A stretch of 64,000 nucleotides of DNA from Sediminibacter sp. Hel_I_10 (GCF_000688335.1 NZ_JHZX01000001.1:1860001-1924000); one strand, 5' to 3'; shown: positions 36,351 through 45,768, numbered from the stretch's first letter. Numbers and translations are program-made. The notes: generated from the letters alone by a model not told the origin.

Positions 36351-37385
36351 ATGATGCAGAAGTCTAGCCATAAGCATATTTTAGTTATAAGATTGTCTGC
36401 AATGGGCGATGTGGCCATGACCGTTCCCGTCTTAAGGGCATTTACCCAAACATATCCAGATATCAAGGTTACGGTGGTAACCAAGTCTTTTTTCAAACCC
36501 TTCTTTAGGGATCTGAAAAATGTTTCAGTGTTTGAGGCAGATCTCAAAGGGCGACATAGTGGACTTCTGGGATTATGGCGTTTGGCCAAAGAGTTAAAAC
36601 TCCTCAAGTTTGATGTGGTTGCGGACTTTCATAATGTACTGCGCAGCAATATTCTAAAAATAATATTCTTTTTCTTCGGAAAACAAACAGTACAAATCAA
36701 CAAAGGTCGGGCTGAGAAAAAAGCCTTGGTTACTGGTCAGCATTTCAAACAACTAAAAACCTCACACCAACGTTATGCAGATGTCTTAGAAGGCTTGGGT
36801 TTTCAAGTTGACTTATCAAACCCTACATTTCCAGAACGAGCTTCTTTAGATGAAGAACTCGTTACCTTTATTGGTAAAGACACGAAGCGATGGATAGGGG
36901 TTGCTCCTTTTGCAGCTTTTGCTGGCAAGGTCTACCCTATCGATCTTATGGAAACCGTTATTGATGACTTATCAAAACGCTACAAAGTTTTACTTTTTGG
37001 TGCTGGCAAAGAGGAAGAGTTATTGCTCAAAAAGCTTTCGGAAAACAAAAGTCAAGTACTTAATTTGGCCGGAAAATTCTCCCTAAGTCAAGAGCTTGAT
37101 ATCATATCTAACCTAGACCTTATGGTTGCCATGGATTCTGGCAATGCCCATATGGCAGCAATGATGGGTATTGAGGTGGTGACCATTTGGGGGGTGACCC
37201 ATCCCTATGCTGGTTTTTATCCTTTTAACCAAAGCAAGCAAAATGCGGCTTTAGCAGACCGAAAACAATATCCTCAAATTCCCACGTCCGTTTACGGCAA
37301 AACGCTTCCTAAAGGTTACGAGAACATCTTAAGAAGTGTATCTCCAGAACAAGTTATTGCAAAAGTTGAGCACATTTTGACATAA
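36351..37385 (+). CDS. GT9 (heptosyltransferase-like) glycosyltransferase
   Basis: A 344-residue GT-B enzyme of the GT9 family. It opens with ILVIRLSAMGDVAMTVPVL, the typical acceptor-side loop. It has IGVAPFAAFAGKVYPIDLM (in place of the usual PGA-WP-K), VLLFGAGKEEELL, and VAMDSGNAHMAAMMGIEVVTIWGVTHPYAGF, the donor-site motif. It likely adds a heptose or related sugar to lipid A core. Two Met codons open the gene. It follows the DUF4254 gene by 26 bases, in the same direction. Confidence 0.9.
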   Translation: MMQKSSHKHILVIRLSAMGDVAMTVPVLRAFTQTYPDIKVTVVTKSFFKPFFRDLKNVSVFEADLKGRHSGLLGLWRLAKELKLLKFDVVADFHNVLRSNILKIIFFFFGKQTVQINKGRAEKKALVTGQHFKQLKTSHQRYADVLEGLGFQVDLSNPTFPERASLDEELVTFIGKDTKRWIGVAPFAAFAGKVYPIDLMETVIDDLSKRYKVLLFGAGKEEELLLKKLSENKSQVLNLAGKFSLSQELDIISNLDLMVAMDSGNAHMAAMMGIEVVTIWGVTHPYAGFYPFNQSKQNAALADRKQYPQIPTSVYGKTLPKGYENILRSVSPEQVIAKVEHILT

Positions 37386-37411
37386 AAAAAGCCCCGTTTT
37401 TCAACGAGGCT
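37384..37411 (-). terminator. terminator of the reductase gene
   Basis: Read on the reverse strand: AGCCTCGTT, a 4-base loop, AACGGGGCT, then seven T. The stem has one G-U wobble, which forms only in the reverse-strand RNA; on the forward strand the same position is a C-A mismatch. So it is mainly a terminator for the gene at 37574-38626. It lies right at the stop of the GT9 gene. Confidence 0.7.
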
Positions 37412-37573
37412 AGGTATAGAATTTCTTAAATAATCCCTATAATTAATTCTAATCCTGGGGCGAATTTATTTTTTATACATCTAAGTCTAAAGAAAATGTT
37501 AAAACATCTTTTTGAAATTCGACAAAGTGCGCGTTTTAAAGATAAAAAGCCGTTTTATGCAATGATGCTTCAA

Positions 37574-38626
37574 TTATATGTCATCATAGTCTATCGTTAT
37601 GCTCGCTGTAGTTGGATGCGCTTGGCAAGTTAAGATCAATCCTTCAGCAACCTCACTATCTGTTAAAATATTGTTTTGTCGCATTGTAGCTTCGCCTTCG
37701 GTAATTCTTGCCAAACAACTACTACAAATTCCGCCTTGGCAAGAATAGGGCGCATCAATATCTTCATCTAACGCTGCTTGTAATATGGAATCTTCTTGAG
37801 ACATTTCAAAAGTGAAGGTTTCATCATCTAAAATAACCGTTGTCTTTGTTTGTCCCTCTCCTATGCTAGCAGACGCCTCTTGTGCAGGTTGAGCCGCTTG
37901 AAATAATTCAAAGTGAATCGTGTTCTCGTGCGCTCCGTTTTCAACCAAAACCTCTTTGACATGATGTATCATGGCTTCTGGTCCGCACAAATAATAAGCA
38001 TCAATATCTAGCCCTTTGTGCTTGTTTTTAAAGACATAGTTCACGTTGCTCTTTTCAATTCTCCCAAAGATCGCATCTACTTCATCGGCTTGGCTAAATA
38101 CCAATTGAAGGTGAAATCTGTCTTGATATTTTTGATGAAGTAACACTAGCTCTTCCAAAAACATGGTCTCTGCTTTGGACTTATTCCCATAAATCAAAAC
38201 CACTTGATGCTCCGTCTCCTCTAAAGCACATTTAACGATACTTAATATAGGTGTGATACCACTTCCCGCAGCAAAAAGCGCAATGTTTTTAACAGACGTA
38301 TCCATAGGGTCAAATAAAAATCTTCCATTTGGAGGAGCAACTTCCAAAGTATCTCCTACTTTTAAAGTGGTGTTAGCATACGCCGAAAAAGTCCCATTGG
38401 CCACCTCTTTAACGGCAACTTTTAACAGGCCGCTCTTTGGAGATGCAAATAAGGAATAATCCCGTCTTACCTCTTTTCCGTTAACCATACATTTAAGCGT
38501 GATGTACTGTCCTGCTTTAAATTGAAACTGGGAGGATAAGGATTCTGGCACCTCAAAACTAATGGCAACTGCCTTAGCGGTTTCTCGATGAATATCTTTT
38601 ATAACAAGTTGATGAAATTGAGCCAT
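37574..38626 (-). CDS. ferredoxin-NADP reductase with plant-type [2Fe-2S] domain (PaaE-like)
   Basis: A 350-residue protein with a FAD-binding barrel (QYITLKCMVNGKEVRRDYSLFASP), an NAD(P)-binding part (FAAGSGITPILSIVKCAL, VVLIYGNKSKAETMF, YLCGPEAMI), and a C-terminal ferredoxin domain with C296-x4-C301-x2-C304 and C334. This layout is that of PaaE, HmpX-like and oxygenase reductases: electrons pass from NAD(P)H through FAD to the iron-sulfur centre. No paa genes are near, so the partner is unknown. The start was set at ATG 38626 (MAQFHQ); an upstream ATG at 38659 would only add a poor leader. Confidence 0.9.
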   Translation of the reverse strand: MAQFHQLVIKDIHRETAKAVAISFEVPESLSSQFQFKAGQYITLKCMVNGKEVRRDYSLFASPKSGLLKVAVKEVANGTFSAYANTTLKVGDTLEVAPPNGRFLFDPMDTSVKNIALFAAGSGITPILSIVKCALEETEHQVVLIYGNKSKAETMFLEELVLLHQKYQDRFHLQLVFSQADEVDAIFGRIEKSNVNYVFKNKHKGLDIDAYYLCGPEAMIHHVKEVLVENGAHENTIHFELFQAAQPAQEASASIGEGQTKTTVILDDETFTFEMSQEDSILQAALDEDIDAPYSCQGGICSSCLARITEGEATMRQNNILTDSEVAEGLILTCQAHPTTASITIDYDDI

Positions 38627-38727
38627 GTCATTTATTTTTTGCAAAAATACGCAAGCCAAAACGGTTTTCTTTTCAATTTCAAGAGAAAAATAATGGACCT
38701 CTAAAATAGATGCCTAAGAAATTTATG

Positions 38728-38735
38728 TATATTTG
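38728..38735 (+). promoter_or_regulatory. -7 element abutting the PadR start codon
   Basis: TATATTTG (full TAnnTTTG) ends 3 bases before the ATG at 38739. If used, transcription would begin at or within the start codon, giving a leaderless mRNA. No TTTG is seen at the expected -33 distance, so this is tentative. Confidence 0.3.
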
Positions 38736-38738
38736 ATT

Positions 38739-39074
38739 ATGGCAAATTCCAAATTATATAAGGGCAGCTTGGTTACCATTATCTTAAGACTTTTGAAAGA
38801 AAATGATAAAATGTATGGTTACGAGATCACACAAAAAGTTAAAGCAATTACCAAGGGCCAACTTAACATTACAGAAGGTGCATTATACCCTGCCTTACAT
38901 AAATTGGAGGCTGATGGTTTGCTAGAGGTCGAAGTTGCTAAAGTTGATAACCGCTTACGCAAGTATTATAAACTTACTGAAAAAGGCACCAAGGAAACCG
39001 TAAATAAATTACAAGAGTTACAAGATTACATCACCATGATGCAAACACTCGTTAACCCTAAATGGAGTTTATAA
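38739..39074 (+). CDS. PadR-family transcriptional regulator
   Basis: A 111-residue winged-helix protein: LYKGSLVTIILRLLKENDKMYGYEI (helix 1 and turn), TEGALYPALHKLEADGLLEVE (recognition helix and wing), RLRKYYKLTEKG. PadR proteins usually repress an adjacent transporter or envelope-stress operon; here the next genes are a membrane protein with a helical N-terminal domain, a DUF2059 protein and an ABC-2 exporter. The start is ATG 38739, with its stop 2 bases before the next ATG. Confidence 0.93.
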   Translation: MANSKLYKGSLVTIILRLLKENDKMYGYEITQKVKAITKGQLNITEGALYPALHKLEADGLLEVEVAKVDNRLRKYYKLTEKGTKETVNKLQELQDYITMMQTLVNPKWSL

Positions 39075-39076
39075 TA

Positions 39077-39778
39077 ATGAAGCACATTACCGAAACACAT
39101 ATAGAACGGCTCTACAGTTTTACGGAACAACATTACGTTGAGTTTTACGATTTACAAACCGAACTCGTTGACCATCTCGCCAACGATATTGAAGCCATTT
39201 GGGAACAAAATCCACAACTGAGCTTTGAGGAGGCTAGAGATCAATCTTTTAAAAAGTTCGGGATATTTGGTTTTATGGAGGTTGTAGAACAGCGTCAAAA
39301 AGCCATGAACAAACGTTACTACAAGTATTTATGGCAAGAACTAAAAACTTGGTTTGGGATCCCTAAAATATTGGCTACTCTTGCTTTAATTTGTGCGTTG
39401 TATACTTTGTTTTCCATTCCGTTTGGTAATTACTGGCTTGTAGCTATTTATGCCATTATCGTTGTGTGTTCATTTTATAGTATGGTCAAACTCTCTAGAA
39501 GTTATAGGCAAAGAAAGGCCGTCTCGAGCAAAAAGTGGCTGCTTGAAGATATCATTTTTAAGCAAGCAGGCGGAATTGGATTTGCACTGATTTCACAAGT
39601 ACCATCACTTTATAATTTTTCAGACGAACTTCTAAATTCATTTTATTCCATATTGATCATATCCCTTGTAACATCTGCATTTATTCTTTTCAGCTTTATA
39701 AGTTTTTATTTACTTCCAAATAAAGCCGAAAGTCTTTTAAAAGAGACTTATCCAGAATTTGAGGCCGTTAATTTGTAA
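39077..39778 (+). CDS. membrane protein with HAAS-like N-terminal domain
   Basis: A 233-residue protein. Residues 1-85 form a helical soluble domain (YDLQTELVDHLANDIEAIWEQ, SFEEARDQSFKKFGIFGFMEVVEQR) that resembles the HAAS/DUF1700 domains that often follow PadR regulators. Then come about four or five membrane helices (95-225). HAAS-type proteins are thought to sense or regulate with their PadR partner. The start was set at ATG 39077, 2 bases after the PadR stop; a longer frame begins at 39062 inside padR. The resemblance to HAAS is my inference. Confidence 0.72.
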   Translation: MKHITETHIERLYSFTEQHYVEFYDLQTELVDHLANDIEAIWEQNPQLSFEEARDQSFKKFGIFGFMEVVEQRQKAMNKRYYKYLWQELKTWFGIPKILATLALICALYTLFSIPFGNYWLVAIYAIIVVCSFYSMVKLSRSYRQRKAVSSKKWLLEDIIFKQAGGIGFALISQVPSLYNFSDELLNSFYSILIISLVTSAFILFSFISFYLLPNKAESLLKETYPEFEAVNL

Positions 39779-39838
39779 CAAAATTTAATTTAAGACTACT
39801 CATACATTAAAACCACAACTATTTAAAAAACAAAACAC

Positions 39839-40246
39839 ATGAAAAAATTATTATTTGCTGCTGTATTTTTATTTATAATCTCTTCAATTCAAGCTCAAGA
39901 AAATTCTGAGTTTAAACAACAAACAATTGAGTTTATAAAACTAACCGGAACTTCTGATGCTTTCGACAGCGCGATTTCTCAAATTGGCATGGCTGTACCT
40001 GCAGAGAAAAAAGAAGCGTATAAAAAGGAGGCCAACGCTACGCTTGATGATCTTTATGGAAAAATCGCCGATCTTTACATGAAGGAGTTTACAAAAGAAG
40101 ATATTGCTGAGTTGGTAAAATTCTATAAAACTGATCTTGGTAAAAAGTTAGCTTCAAAACAAACGACGCTTACCCAATCTGCAATGATGGTAGGTCAAAC
40201 CTGGGGGATGCAAGTTCAGCAGATTGCTCAAAAATATACCAACTAA
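39839..40246 (+). CDS. exported DUF2059 protein
   Basis: A 135-residue protein with a clear signal peptide (KKLLFAAVFLFIISSIQAQ, cleavage near residue 19-20). The DUF2059 body has YMKEFTKEDIAELVKFYKTDLGKKLASKQ, a signature of the family. Periplasmic; function unknown. It lies between the PadR/HAAS pair and the ABC exporter genes, same direction, with gaps of 60 and 27 bases, so it may be in the same operon. Confidence 0.9.
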   Translation: MKKLLFAAVFLFIISSIQAQENSEFKQQTIEFIKLTGTSDAFDSAISQIGMAVPAEKKEAYKKEANATLDDLYGKIADLYMKEFTKEDIAELVKFYKTDLGKKLASKQTTLTQSAMMVGQTWGMQVQQIAQKYTN

Positions 40247-40273
40247 GATATCCTATTCAACCAACCAAGAATC

Positions 40274-41755
40274 ATGACCTTAAAACAGTTTCTTAATTTA
40301 GAATGGAAACAGTATGTAAGATCTGCATACTGGCAAAAAAGCATCGCCATAAACATCCTTTTGGTGTTTGTGGCCTTGTACTTTATGCTCATGTTCTTGA
40401 TTATGGGCATTGCCCTTTATCCCGGACTTAAAGAGGTTTTTCCAGAGCAAGATCCCTTTGTTGTAGTAAACAACTATCTGTTTTACTATGTCTTAATGGA
40501 TATTGTTTTGCGTTTCTTTTTTCAGAAATTACCCGTTATGAGTGTCAAACCATTGTTGACACTCCCGGTGAGACGCAGTAATGTGGTACATTATGTACTT
40601 CGTAAATCGGCATTCTCATTTTTTAACTTTTTACCGCTATTTGCATTTTTGCCATTTAACATCATGTTATTAGCCAACGGCTATCCTCCAGGATCTGTGA
40701 TCACTTGGTTTTTTGCAATTGTTATTTTAACGCTTATCATCAACTTTCTCAATTTTATTATTGAGAGTTTTTCTTCGGAAACAGAGCTGTCATTTCTGCC
40801 GTTACTACTTATAACCGGAGGTTTATTTGCTTTAAATTTTTTCAATATCATTTCCTTTTCAGAAGTAATATCAAGCTCCTTTCAAGCGATATACGCTAGC
40901 CCTATCTTCATTGTAGTGCTGTTAGCTATTCTTGTAGGGCTCTACCTCTTCAACCATAAACTATTAAAGGCTAAACTTTATCTTGACAGCGGTCTCAAAA
41001 CAAAAGCCACAGAAGTTAATGCCTCTTCTATGGAGTGGACCAAACGTTTTGGAAACATTGCGCCTTTTTTACAACTGGATCTTAAATTGATTTGGCGAAA
41101 CAAACGCACCAAATCTTCCGTTTGGATGCTGGTGCTTGGCCTGCTTTACGGTTTGTTTTTCTATCCGCAGCAGTCTTATCAAGACATGCCTTGGTTTTTT
41201 GCCTTTATCGGCATTTTTGTTACCGGGATATTTTTAATCAATTTCGGACAATTTGTACCGGCATGGGACAGTGGCTATTACAAAATGCTCATGAGCCAAA
41301 ACATTAAGTATGAACAATATTTAAAATCTAAGTTCATACTCATGACCATGAGTGTCATCTTATTATTTGTACTCAGCATCCCTTATGTCTATTTTGGCTG
41401 GAAAATTTTATTGGCACATTTTGCCGCAGCGCTTTACAATATTGGCGTAAACACGCATGTCATTTTAATTGGTGGCTCTTATAATCGTAAAAAAATTGAC
41501 TTAAGCCAACGCGCCGCTTTCAACTATCAAGGTACAGGAGCTGTACAATGGCTTATTGGTATCCCTCTCATGCTATTACCATTGGCTATTTTTGGTATTA
41601 CTTATGCGCTTCTTTCTTTTGAAATTGCTTGCTCGGTTCTAAGCCTTTTAGGGATTATTGGCATTGTATTACACCCTAAGCTAATGACCTACATTGTGAA
41701 GAAATATCAAAATTCTAAATACAAAATGATCGGTGCGTTTGCACAAGACAATTAA
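40274..41755 (+). CDS. ABC-2 type permease, DUF5687 family
   Basis: A 493-residue inner-membrane protein with about 12 hydrophobic helices; the soluble linker near residues 235-270 carries a conserved-looking LDLKLIWRNKRTKSSV. The N-terminus (LKQFLNLEWKQYVRSAYWQKS) and VKPLLTLPVRRSNVVHYVLRKS match DUF5687, a Bacteroidota permease family. It pairs with the ATPase 11 bases downstream. The substrate is unknown; with PadR control, an exporter for drugs, lipids or peptides is plausible but not shown. Confidence 0.88.
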   Translation: MTLKQFLNLEWKQYVRSAYWQKSIAINILLVFVALYFMLMFLIMGIALYPGLKEVFPEQDPFVVVNNYLFYYVLMDIVLRFFFQKLPVMSVKPLLTLPVRRSNVVHYVLRKSAFSFFNFLPLFAFLPFNIMLLANGYPPGSVITWFFAIVILTLIINFLNFIIESFSSETELSFLPLLLITGGLFALNFFNIISFSEVISSSFQAIYASPIFIVVLLAILVGLYLFNHKLLKAKLYLDSGLKTKATEVNASSMEWTKRFGNIAPFLQLDLKLIWRNKRTKSSVWMLVLGLLYGLFFYPQQSYQDMPWFFAFIGIFVTGIFLINFGQFVPAWDSGYYKMLMSQNIKYEQYLKSKFILMTMSVILLFVLSIPYVYFGWKILLAHFAAALYNIGVNTHVILIGGSYNRKKIDLSQRAAFNYQGTGAVQWLIGIPLMLLPLAIFGITYALLSFEIACSVLSLLGIIGIVLHPKLMTYIVKKYQNSKYKMIGAFAQDN

Positions 41756-41766
41756 TCTAACCTCTC

Positions 41767-42474
41767 ATGATACAAACTGAAAATCTTTCAAAATCCTACG
41801 GTTCAAAAACTGTTTTGAAAATAGACCATCTCGATATCCCCAAAGGTCAAAGCTTCGGGCTTGTAGGCAACAACGGCGCCGGGAAAACAACCTATTTCAG
41901 TCTGTTATTGGATTTGATTCAACCAACCAGCGGTCACATAAAAAATAACGGCGTTGAAGTTGACAAAAGTGAAGACTGGAAACCTTTTACCTCTGCTTTT
42001 ATAGACGAGAGTTTCTTGATTGGATATCTTACCCCAGAAGAATATTTTTATTTCATAGGAGAGCTTCGTGGTCAAAACAAAGCCGATGTGGACATGCTGG
42101 TCGCTCAGTTTTCTGATTTTTTCCATGGCGAAATCTTAAATCAAAAAAAATACTTGAGAGATTTAAGTAAAGGGAACCAGAAAAAAGCGGGTATTGTTGC
42201 CGCTCTCATAGGAAAACCAGAAGTCATTATATTAGATGAGCCCTTCGCTAATTTAGATCCAACCACCCAAATTAGACTCAAAGGCATCATTAAAGATTTG
42301 GCTGAGACCCAAGGCGTCACCGTTTTGGTATCTAGCCATGACCTCATGCATGTAACCGATGTATGCGAAAGAATCGTTGTCTTAGAAAAAGGAGAGATTG
42401 TTAAGGACTTAGCAACTAATGAAGCTACTTTAAAAGAACTTGAAGCCCATTTCTCTGGAAGTACTTTAGTATAA
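41767..42474 (+). CDS. ABC transporter ATP-binding protein
   Basis: A 235-residue ATPase. Walker A is GNNGAGKTT (34-42), the Q-loop is replaced by a region with SAFIDESFLIGYLTPEEY, the signature is LSKGNQKK (a degenerate LSGGQ), Walker B is VIILDEPFANLDP, and the switch His is in VSSHDL. This degenerate signature is common in DUF5687-linked and other ABC-2 exporters. It powers the permease upstream. Confidence 0.94.
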   Translation: MIQTENLSKSYGSKTVLKIDHLDIPKGQSFGLVGNNGAGKTTYFSLLLDLIQPTSGHIKNNGVEVDKSEDWKPFTSAFIDESFLIGYLTPEEYFYFIGELRGQNKADVDMLVAQFSDFFHGEILNQKKYLRDLSKGNQKKAGIVAALIGKPEVIILDEPFANLDPTTQIRLKGIIKDLAETQGVTVLVSSHDLMHVTDVCERIVVLEKGEIVKDLATNEATLKELEAHFSGSTLV

Positions 42475-42778
42475 TAAGCTCTATATTGTTTGTGCCGCTT
42501 TTTGAGATTGCATCTTATTTTGCATTGGCAATTCTAAAGAGATCAATTACATCAACGAAGTCAAGTCTATACTCTATATCTTTTTATTTCTAAAAAAGGA
42601 AGGCTGAGTCATTTTTAATATGCTGTCTAAAACTATCACTACAATTACCCAAACCCAATTGGATACCAACAGAAATACGTAAAAACCCATTCAAAATTCA
42701 AAAAGATGCTTATTTTTACAGCATTACATAATATTTATAACACAATCTAGTTATACCTATTACAAAAAACTTAACCTT
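42475..42778. other. 304-base gap, with a degenerate intergenic repeat
   Basis: No gene seen. At 42551-42572 the sequence ATCAACGAAGTCAAGTCTAT closely resembles a stretch in the atpG-tail repeats (TTAACGAAGTCAAATACTAT at 51628-51647). No strong hairpin terminator and no full TAnnTTTG promoter was found; TATTTTTA at 42711-42718 is a weak -7 candidate for the SprE-like gene. Confidence 0.5.
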
Positions 42779-45334
42779 TTGAAAACAACGTTAAAAGTCG
42801 TTATTTTTATGTTTGTCGCCTTGCTTTTGGTGACCAGTTGCTCACGAAAAAAGGACACCTTTGTCAATAGGAACTTCCATGCTTTAGGCACAAAATATAA
42901 CATTCTCTACAATGGCGAGATTGCTTTAGAAAATGGTAGAGCTACCGTAGATAATGCTGCCACAGATAACTATTGGGAACTTCTGCCTATAGAACGTATG
43001 CAGGTTTCAGAAGATATCTTTCTACCTGGTCAATCTAAAAATCAAGATTTTGAACGTGCTGAGGAAAAAGCGATTAAGGCCGTTCAAAAACACGGGATGA
43101 ACATTAAAGGCAAAGAGCACAATCCACAAATTGATGAAGCCTATTTACTTTTAGGTAAAGCACGTTACTTTGATCAGCGTTTTATTCCTGCACTAGAGGC
43201 TTTCAACTACATCCTCTACAAATATCCAGCAAGTGATAAAATCAATACCGCTAAGGTCTGGAGAGAGAAAACAAATGTGAGACTTGATAATGATGATTTA
43301 GCGATAAAAAATCTAAAACGCCTTTTAGAACAAGAACAACTAGAAGACCAAGACCTTGCAGATGCTACGGCTATTTTAGCACAAGCTTATATTAACACAA
43401 AAGCTAAAGATAGCGCCATTACCCAATTGGCCGTAGCTGCAGAGTACACGAGTAAAAACAAAGAAAAAGCCCGTTACAATTATATCATTGGGCAACTCTA
43501 TAATGATTTTGGCAAAATTGACAGTGCCAATATCGCTTTTGATAAGGTGATAAACATGCACCGTAAAATCCCAAGATCCTATTACATTAATGCGCATTTG
43601 GCCAAAGCCACCAATTTTGACTCTATCAACGGAGACAAGCTGGCCTTTCTAGAATATTTAACAGATTTAGAAGAGGATCGAGAAAATCGTCCGTTTTTAG
43701 ATAAGATCTATTATCGCATTGCAGAGTTTCATAGATCAAATCAACGAGACTCTATGGCTGTAGCTTATTACAATAAGTCTTTACGTGCCACTAGAGGCGA
43801 CAAAGAACTTAAGTCCAGAGATTATCTTACTCTTGGCAACATGAATTTTGACCAGGCCATATACAAAGTTGCAGGTGCTTATTACGACAGTACCATGACC
43901 AACATGAAACTCAACTCTAAGCCCTATCGCATCATTAAGCGGAAACGTGAAAATTTGGATGATGTGATCTATTATGAGGATATTGCCAAAGCAAACGACA
44001 GCATTCTTCATTTAGCAGGGTTATCAGAAGCAGACCAACTCGCCTATTTTACAGAGTACACCACAAAACTTAAGGCCATTGCCGAAGCAGAAGCCTTAAA
44101 AGCAGAAGCAGAAAAACGTCGCAACGCCGGAATACAAACCGTGGCAAACGCCAATAAAGTAGGTCAAGCACCTTCAAGGGCTCCAGCTGGGGCGATACCT
44201 GGTAAGCAAGACTTTTATTTTTACAACCAAACGACCGTATCTTATGGTAAAAATGAATTTGTGAAAATTTGGGGCGATCGTGAGTTAAAGGATAATTGGA
44301 GATTATCTAGCTCAAAGAGCAACACCTTTAATGCTATTAAAGATGGTGATAGTTTGGCCGATGCGGTAGTAGACGAGCGTTTTGATCCTAATTTTTATAT
44401 CTCCCAAATTCCGTTAGAACAAACGGTTTTAGACAGCTTGGCCAAAGATCGTAATTTTGCTTATTACCAATTAGGAAGCATTTATAAAGATAAATTCAAA
44501 GAATACGAGCTTGCTAAAAATCGATTAGAATCACTTCTAAAAAACAATCCTGAAGATCGGTTGATTCTACCTTCTAAGTACAATCTTTATAAATTGTATA
44601 TAGAACTTGGTGAAGATCAAAATGCCGAGAACATGAAAATGGATATCATTAACAATCATTCAGAATCAAGATATGCTGAAATTTTGCTTAATCCAGAATC
44701 CAATCTCAATAATGACGAAAACAGCCCTGAAAGCTTATATGCAAACCTGTATCAACAGTTTTTAGATCAAGAATATGCCGAGGTGATCGCTAAGGCAGAA
44801 ACATACATCAAACAATTTGAAGGCGACCCTATGGCGCCTAAGTTTGAAATATTAAAGGCATCTGCCAACGGAAGGCTGTATGGATTTGAGGCCTACAAGA
44901 CCGGAGTGAATTATGTGGCCCTTACCTATCCAAATTCCGAAGAAGGAAAAATCGCAGAACAAATTATTGAAACCTCATTTCCATTATTTGCAAATAAAAC
45001 CTTTATTAGTGATGATGAGGCAAAACACTTCAATGTACTCTACCCATTTAAGGCTGCTGAAAACGAAAAAATTGCTGACTTTAAAACAAAACTGGATGAG
45101 GCCATTTCTAAAATAACCTATTTTGATCTTAGTACTTCTATTGATGTGTATGATGAAGATACTATCTTTGTAGTGGTGCACGGTCTTAAAAGCGTACAAG
45201 GCGCTACAGGATTTGCAGAAATTCTTGAAGAAAGAAAAGTTAAAATTAATCGTAATTTCTATTCTATTTCGTCCCCAAACTACGAAATCATACAACGACA
45301 CAAAAGTCTTAACGAGTACTTAGCGGCTCAATAA
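42779..45334 (+). CDS. sprE: gliding motility / type IX secretion lipoprotein SprE (PorW), TTG start
   Basis: An 851-residue lipoprotein: signal sequence with lipobox LLVTSC (Cys about 21), then SRKKDTFVNRNFHALGTKYNILYNGE, the typical opening of SprE/PorW proteins. TPR-like repeats cover about 115-400 (EAYLLLGKARYFDQRFIPALEAFNYILYKYP), then an alanine-lysine-rich helix (about 430-460), and more TPRs (580-700). SprE is needed for gliding and type IX secretion in Flavobacterium johnsoniae, and PorW in Porphyromonas links the motor to the outer-membrane part. The start is TTG at 42779; no ATG is near the signal peptide. Confidence 0.88.
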   Translation: MKTTLKVVIFMFVALLLVTSCSRKKDTFVNRNFHALGTKYNILYNGEIALENGRATVDNAATDNYWELLPIERMQVSEDIFLPGQSKNQDFERAEEKAIKAVQKHGMNIKGKEHNPQIDEAYLLLGKARYFDQRFIPALEAFNYILYKYPASDKINTAKVWREKTNVRLDNDDLAIKNLKRLLEQEQLEDQDLADATAILAQAYINTKAKDSAITQLAVAAEYTSKNKEKARYNYIIGQLYNDFGKIDSANIAFDKVINMHRKIPRSYYINAHLAKATNFDSINGDKLAFLEYLTDLEEDRENRPFLDKIYYRIAEFHRSNQRDSMAVAYYNKSLRATRGDKELKSRDYLTLGNMNFDQAIYKVAGAYYDSTMTNMKLNSKPYRIIKRKRENLDDVIYYEDIAKANDSILHLAGLSEADQLAYFTEYTTKLKAIAEAEALKAEAEKRRNAGIQTVANANKVGQAPSRAPAGAIPGKQDFYFYNQTTVSYGKNEFVKIWGDRELKDNWRLSSSKSNTFNAIKDGDSLADAVVDERFDPNFYISQIPLEQTVLDSLAKDRNFAYYQLGSIYKDKFKEYELAKNRLESLLKNNPEDRLILPSKYNLYKLYIELGEDQNAENMKMDIINNHSESRYAEILLNPESNLNNDENSPESLYANLYQQFLDQEYAEVIAKAETYIKQFEGDPMAPKFEILKASANGRLYGFEAYKTGVNYVALTYPNSEEGKIAEQIIETSFPLFANKTFISDDEAKHFNVLYPFKAAENEKIADFKTKLDEAISKITYFDLSTSIDVYDEDTIFVVVHGLKSVQGATGFAEILEERKVKINRNFYSISSPNYEIIQRHKSLNEYLAAQ

Positions 45335-45345
45335 ACCGACACCCT

Positions 45346-45768
45346 ATGTTTTCAGAAAAAAAATCAGGAAAAACAATAAGCGATTCCAGCTCACAACAAA
45401 ACACCATTGCACAAGGCACAACCATAACTGGCGATATCGTTAGTGATGGTGATTTCAGGATTGAAGGTACCGTGGAAGGCAACATCAAAACACCAGGCAA
45501 AGTGGTTATTGGTAAAACTGGAGCCGTCAACGGAACTTTAAAAAGCAGTAATGCGGATATCGAAGGAAAGTTCTCAGGTAAGATCTTTCTATCAGACACG
45601 CTGTCACTAAGAGCCTCTGCTCATGTTGAGGGCGAGACAGAAGTTGGTAAATTGGCTGTAGAGCCTGGTGCTACTTTCAACGCAACCTGTGCTATGAAAG
45701 GTGCTCTAAAAGAATTAAACAATGGCCAAAAAACAGGACCATCCAGCACGACCAAATCAAATGCCTAA
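45346..45768 (+). CDS. bactofilin
   Basis: A 140-residue beta-helical polymer-forming cytoskeletal protein. The core is about residues 20-120 with repeats such as IAQGTTITGDIVSDGDFRIEGTVEGNIKTPGKVVIGKTGAVNGTLKSS; the N- and C-termini are polar and disordered. Bactofilins form membrane-bound filaments that organise cell shape or wall enzymes. It follows sprE by 11 bases and overlaps the atpZ-like gene by 47 bases. Confidence 0.94.
   Translation: MFSEKKSGKTISDSSSQQNTIAQGTTITGDIVSDGDFRIEGTVEGNIKTPGKVVIGKTGAVNGTLKSSNADIEGKFSGKIFLSDTLSLRASAHVEGETEVGKLAVEPGATFNATCAMKGALKELNNGQKTGPSSTTKSNA

Noticed and set aside
44984-45301. Reverse-strand 105-codon open frame inside sprE
   Set aside because: Lies fully antisense to a well-supported gene; Phe/Ile/Lys-rich with no motif, as expected for a shadow frame.
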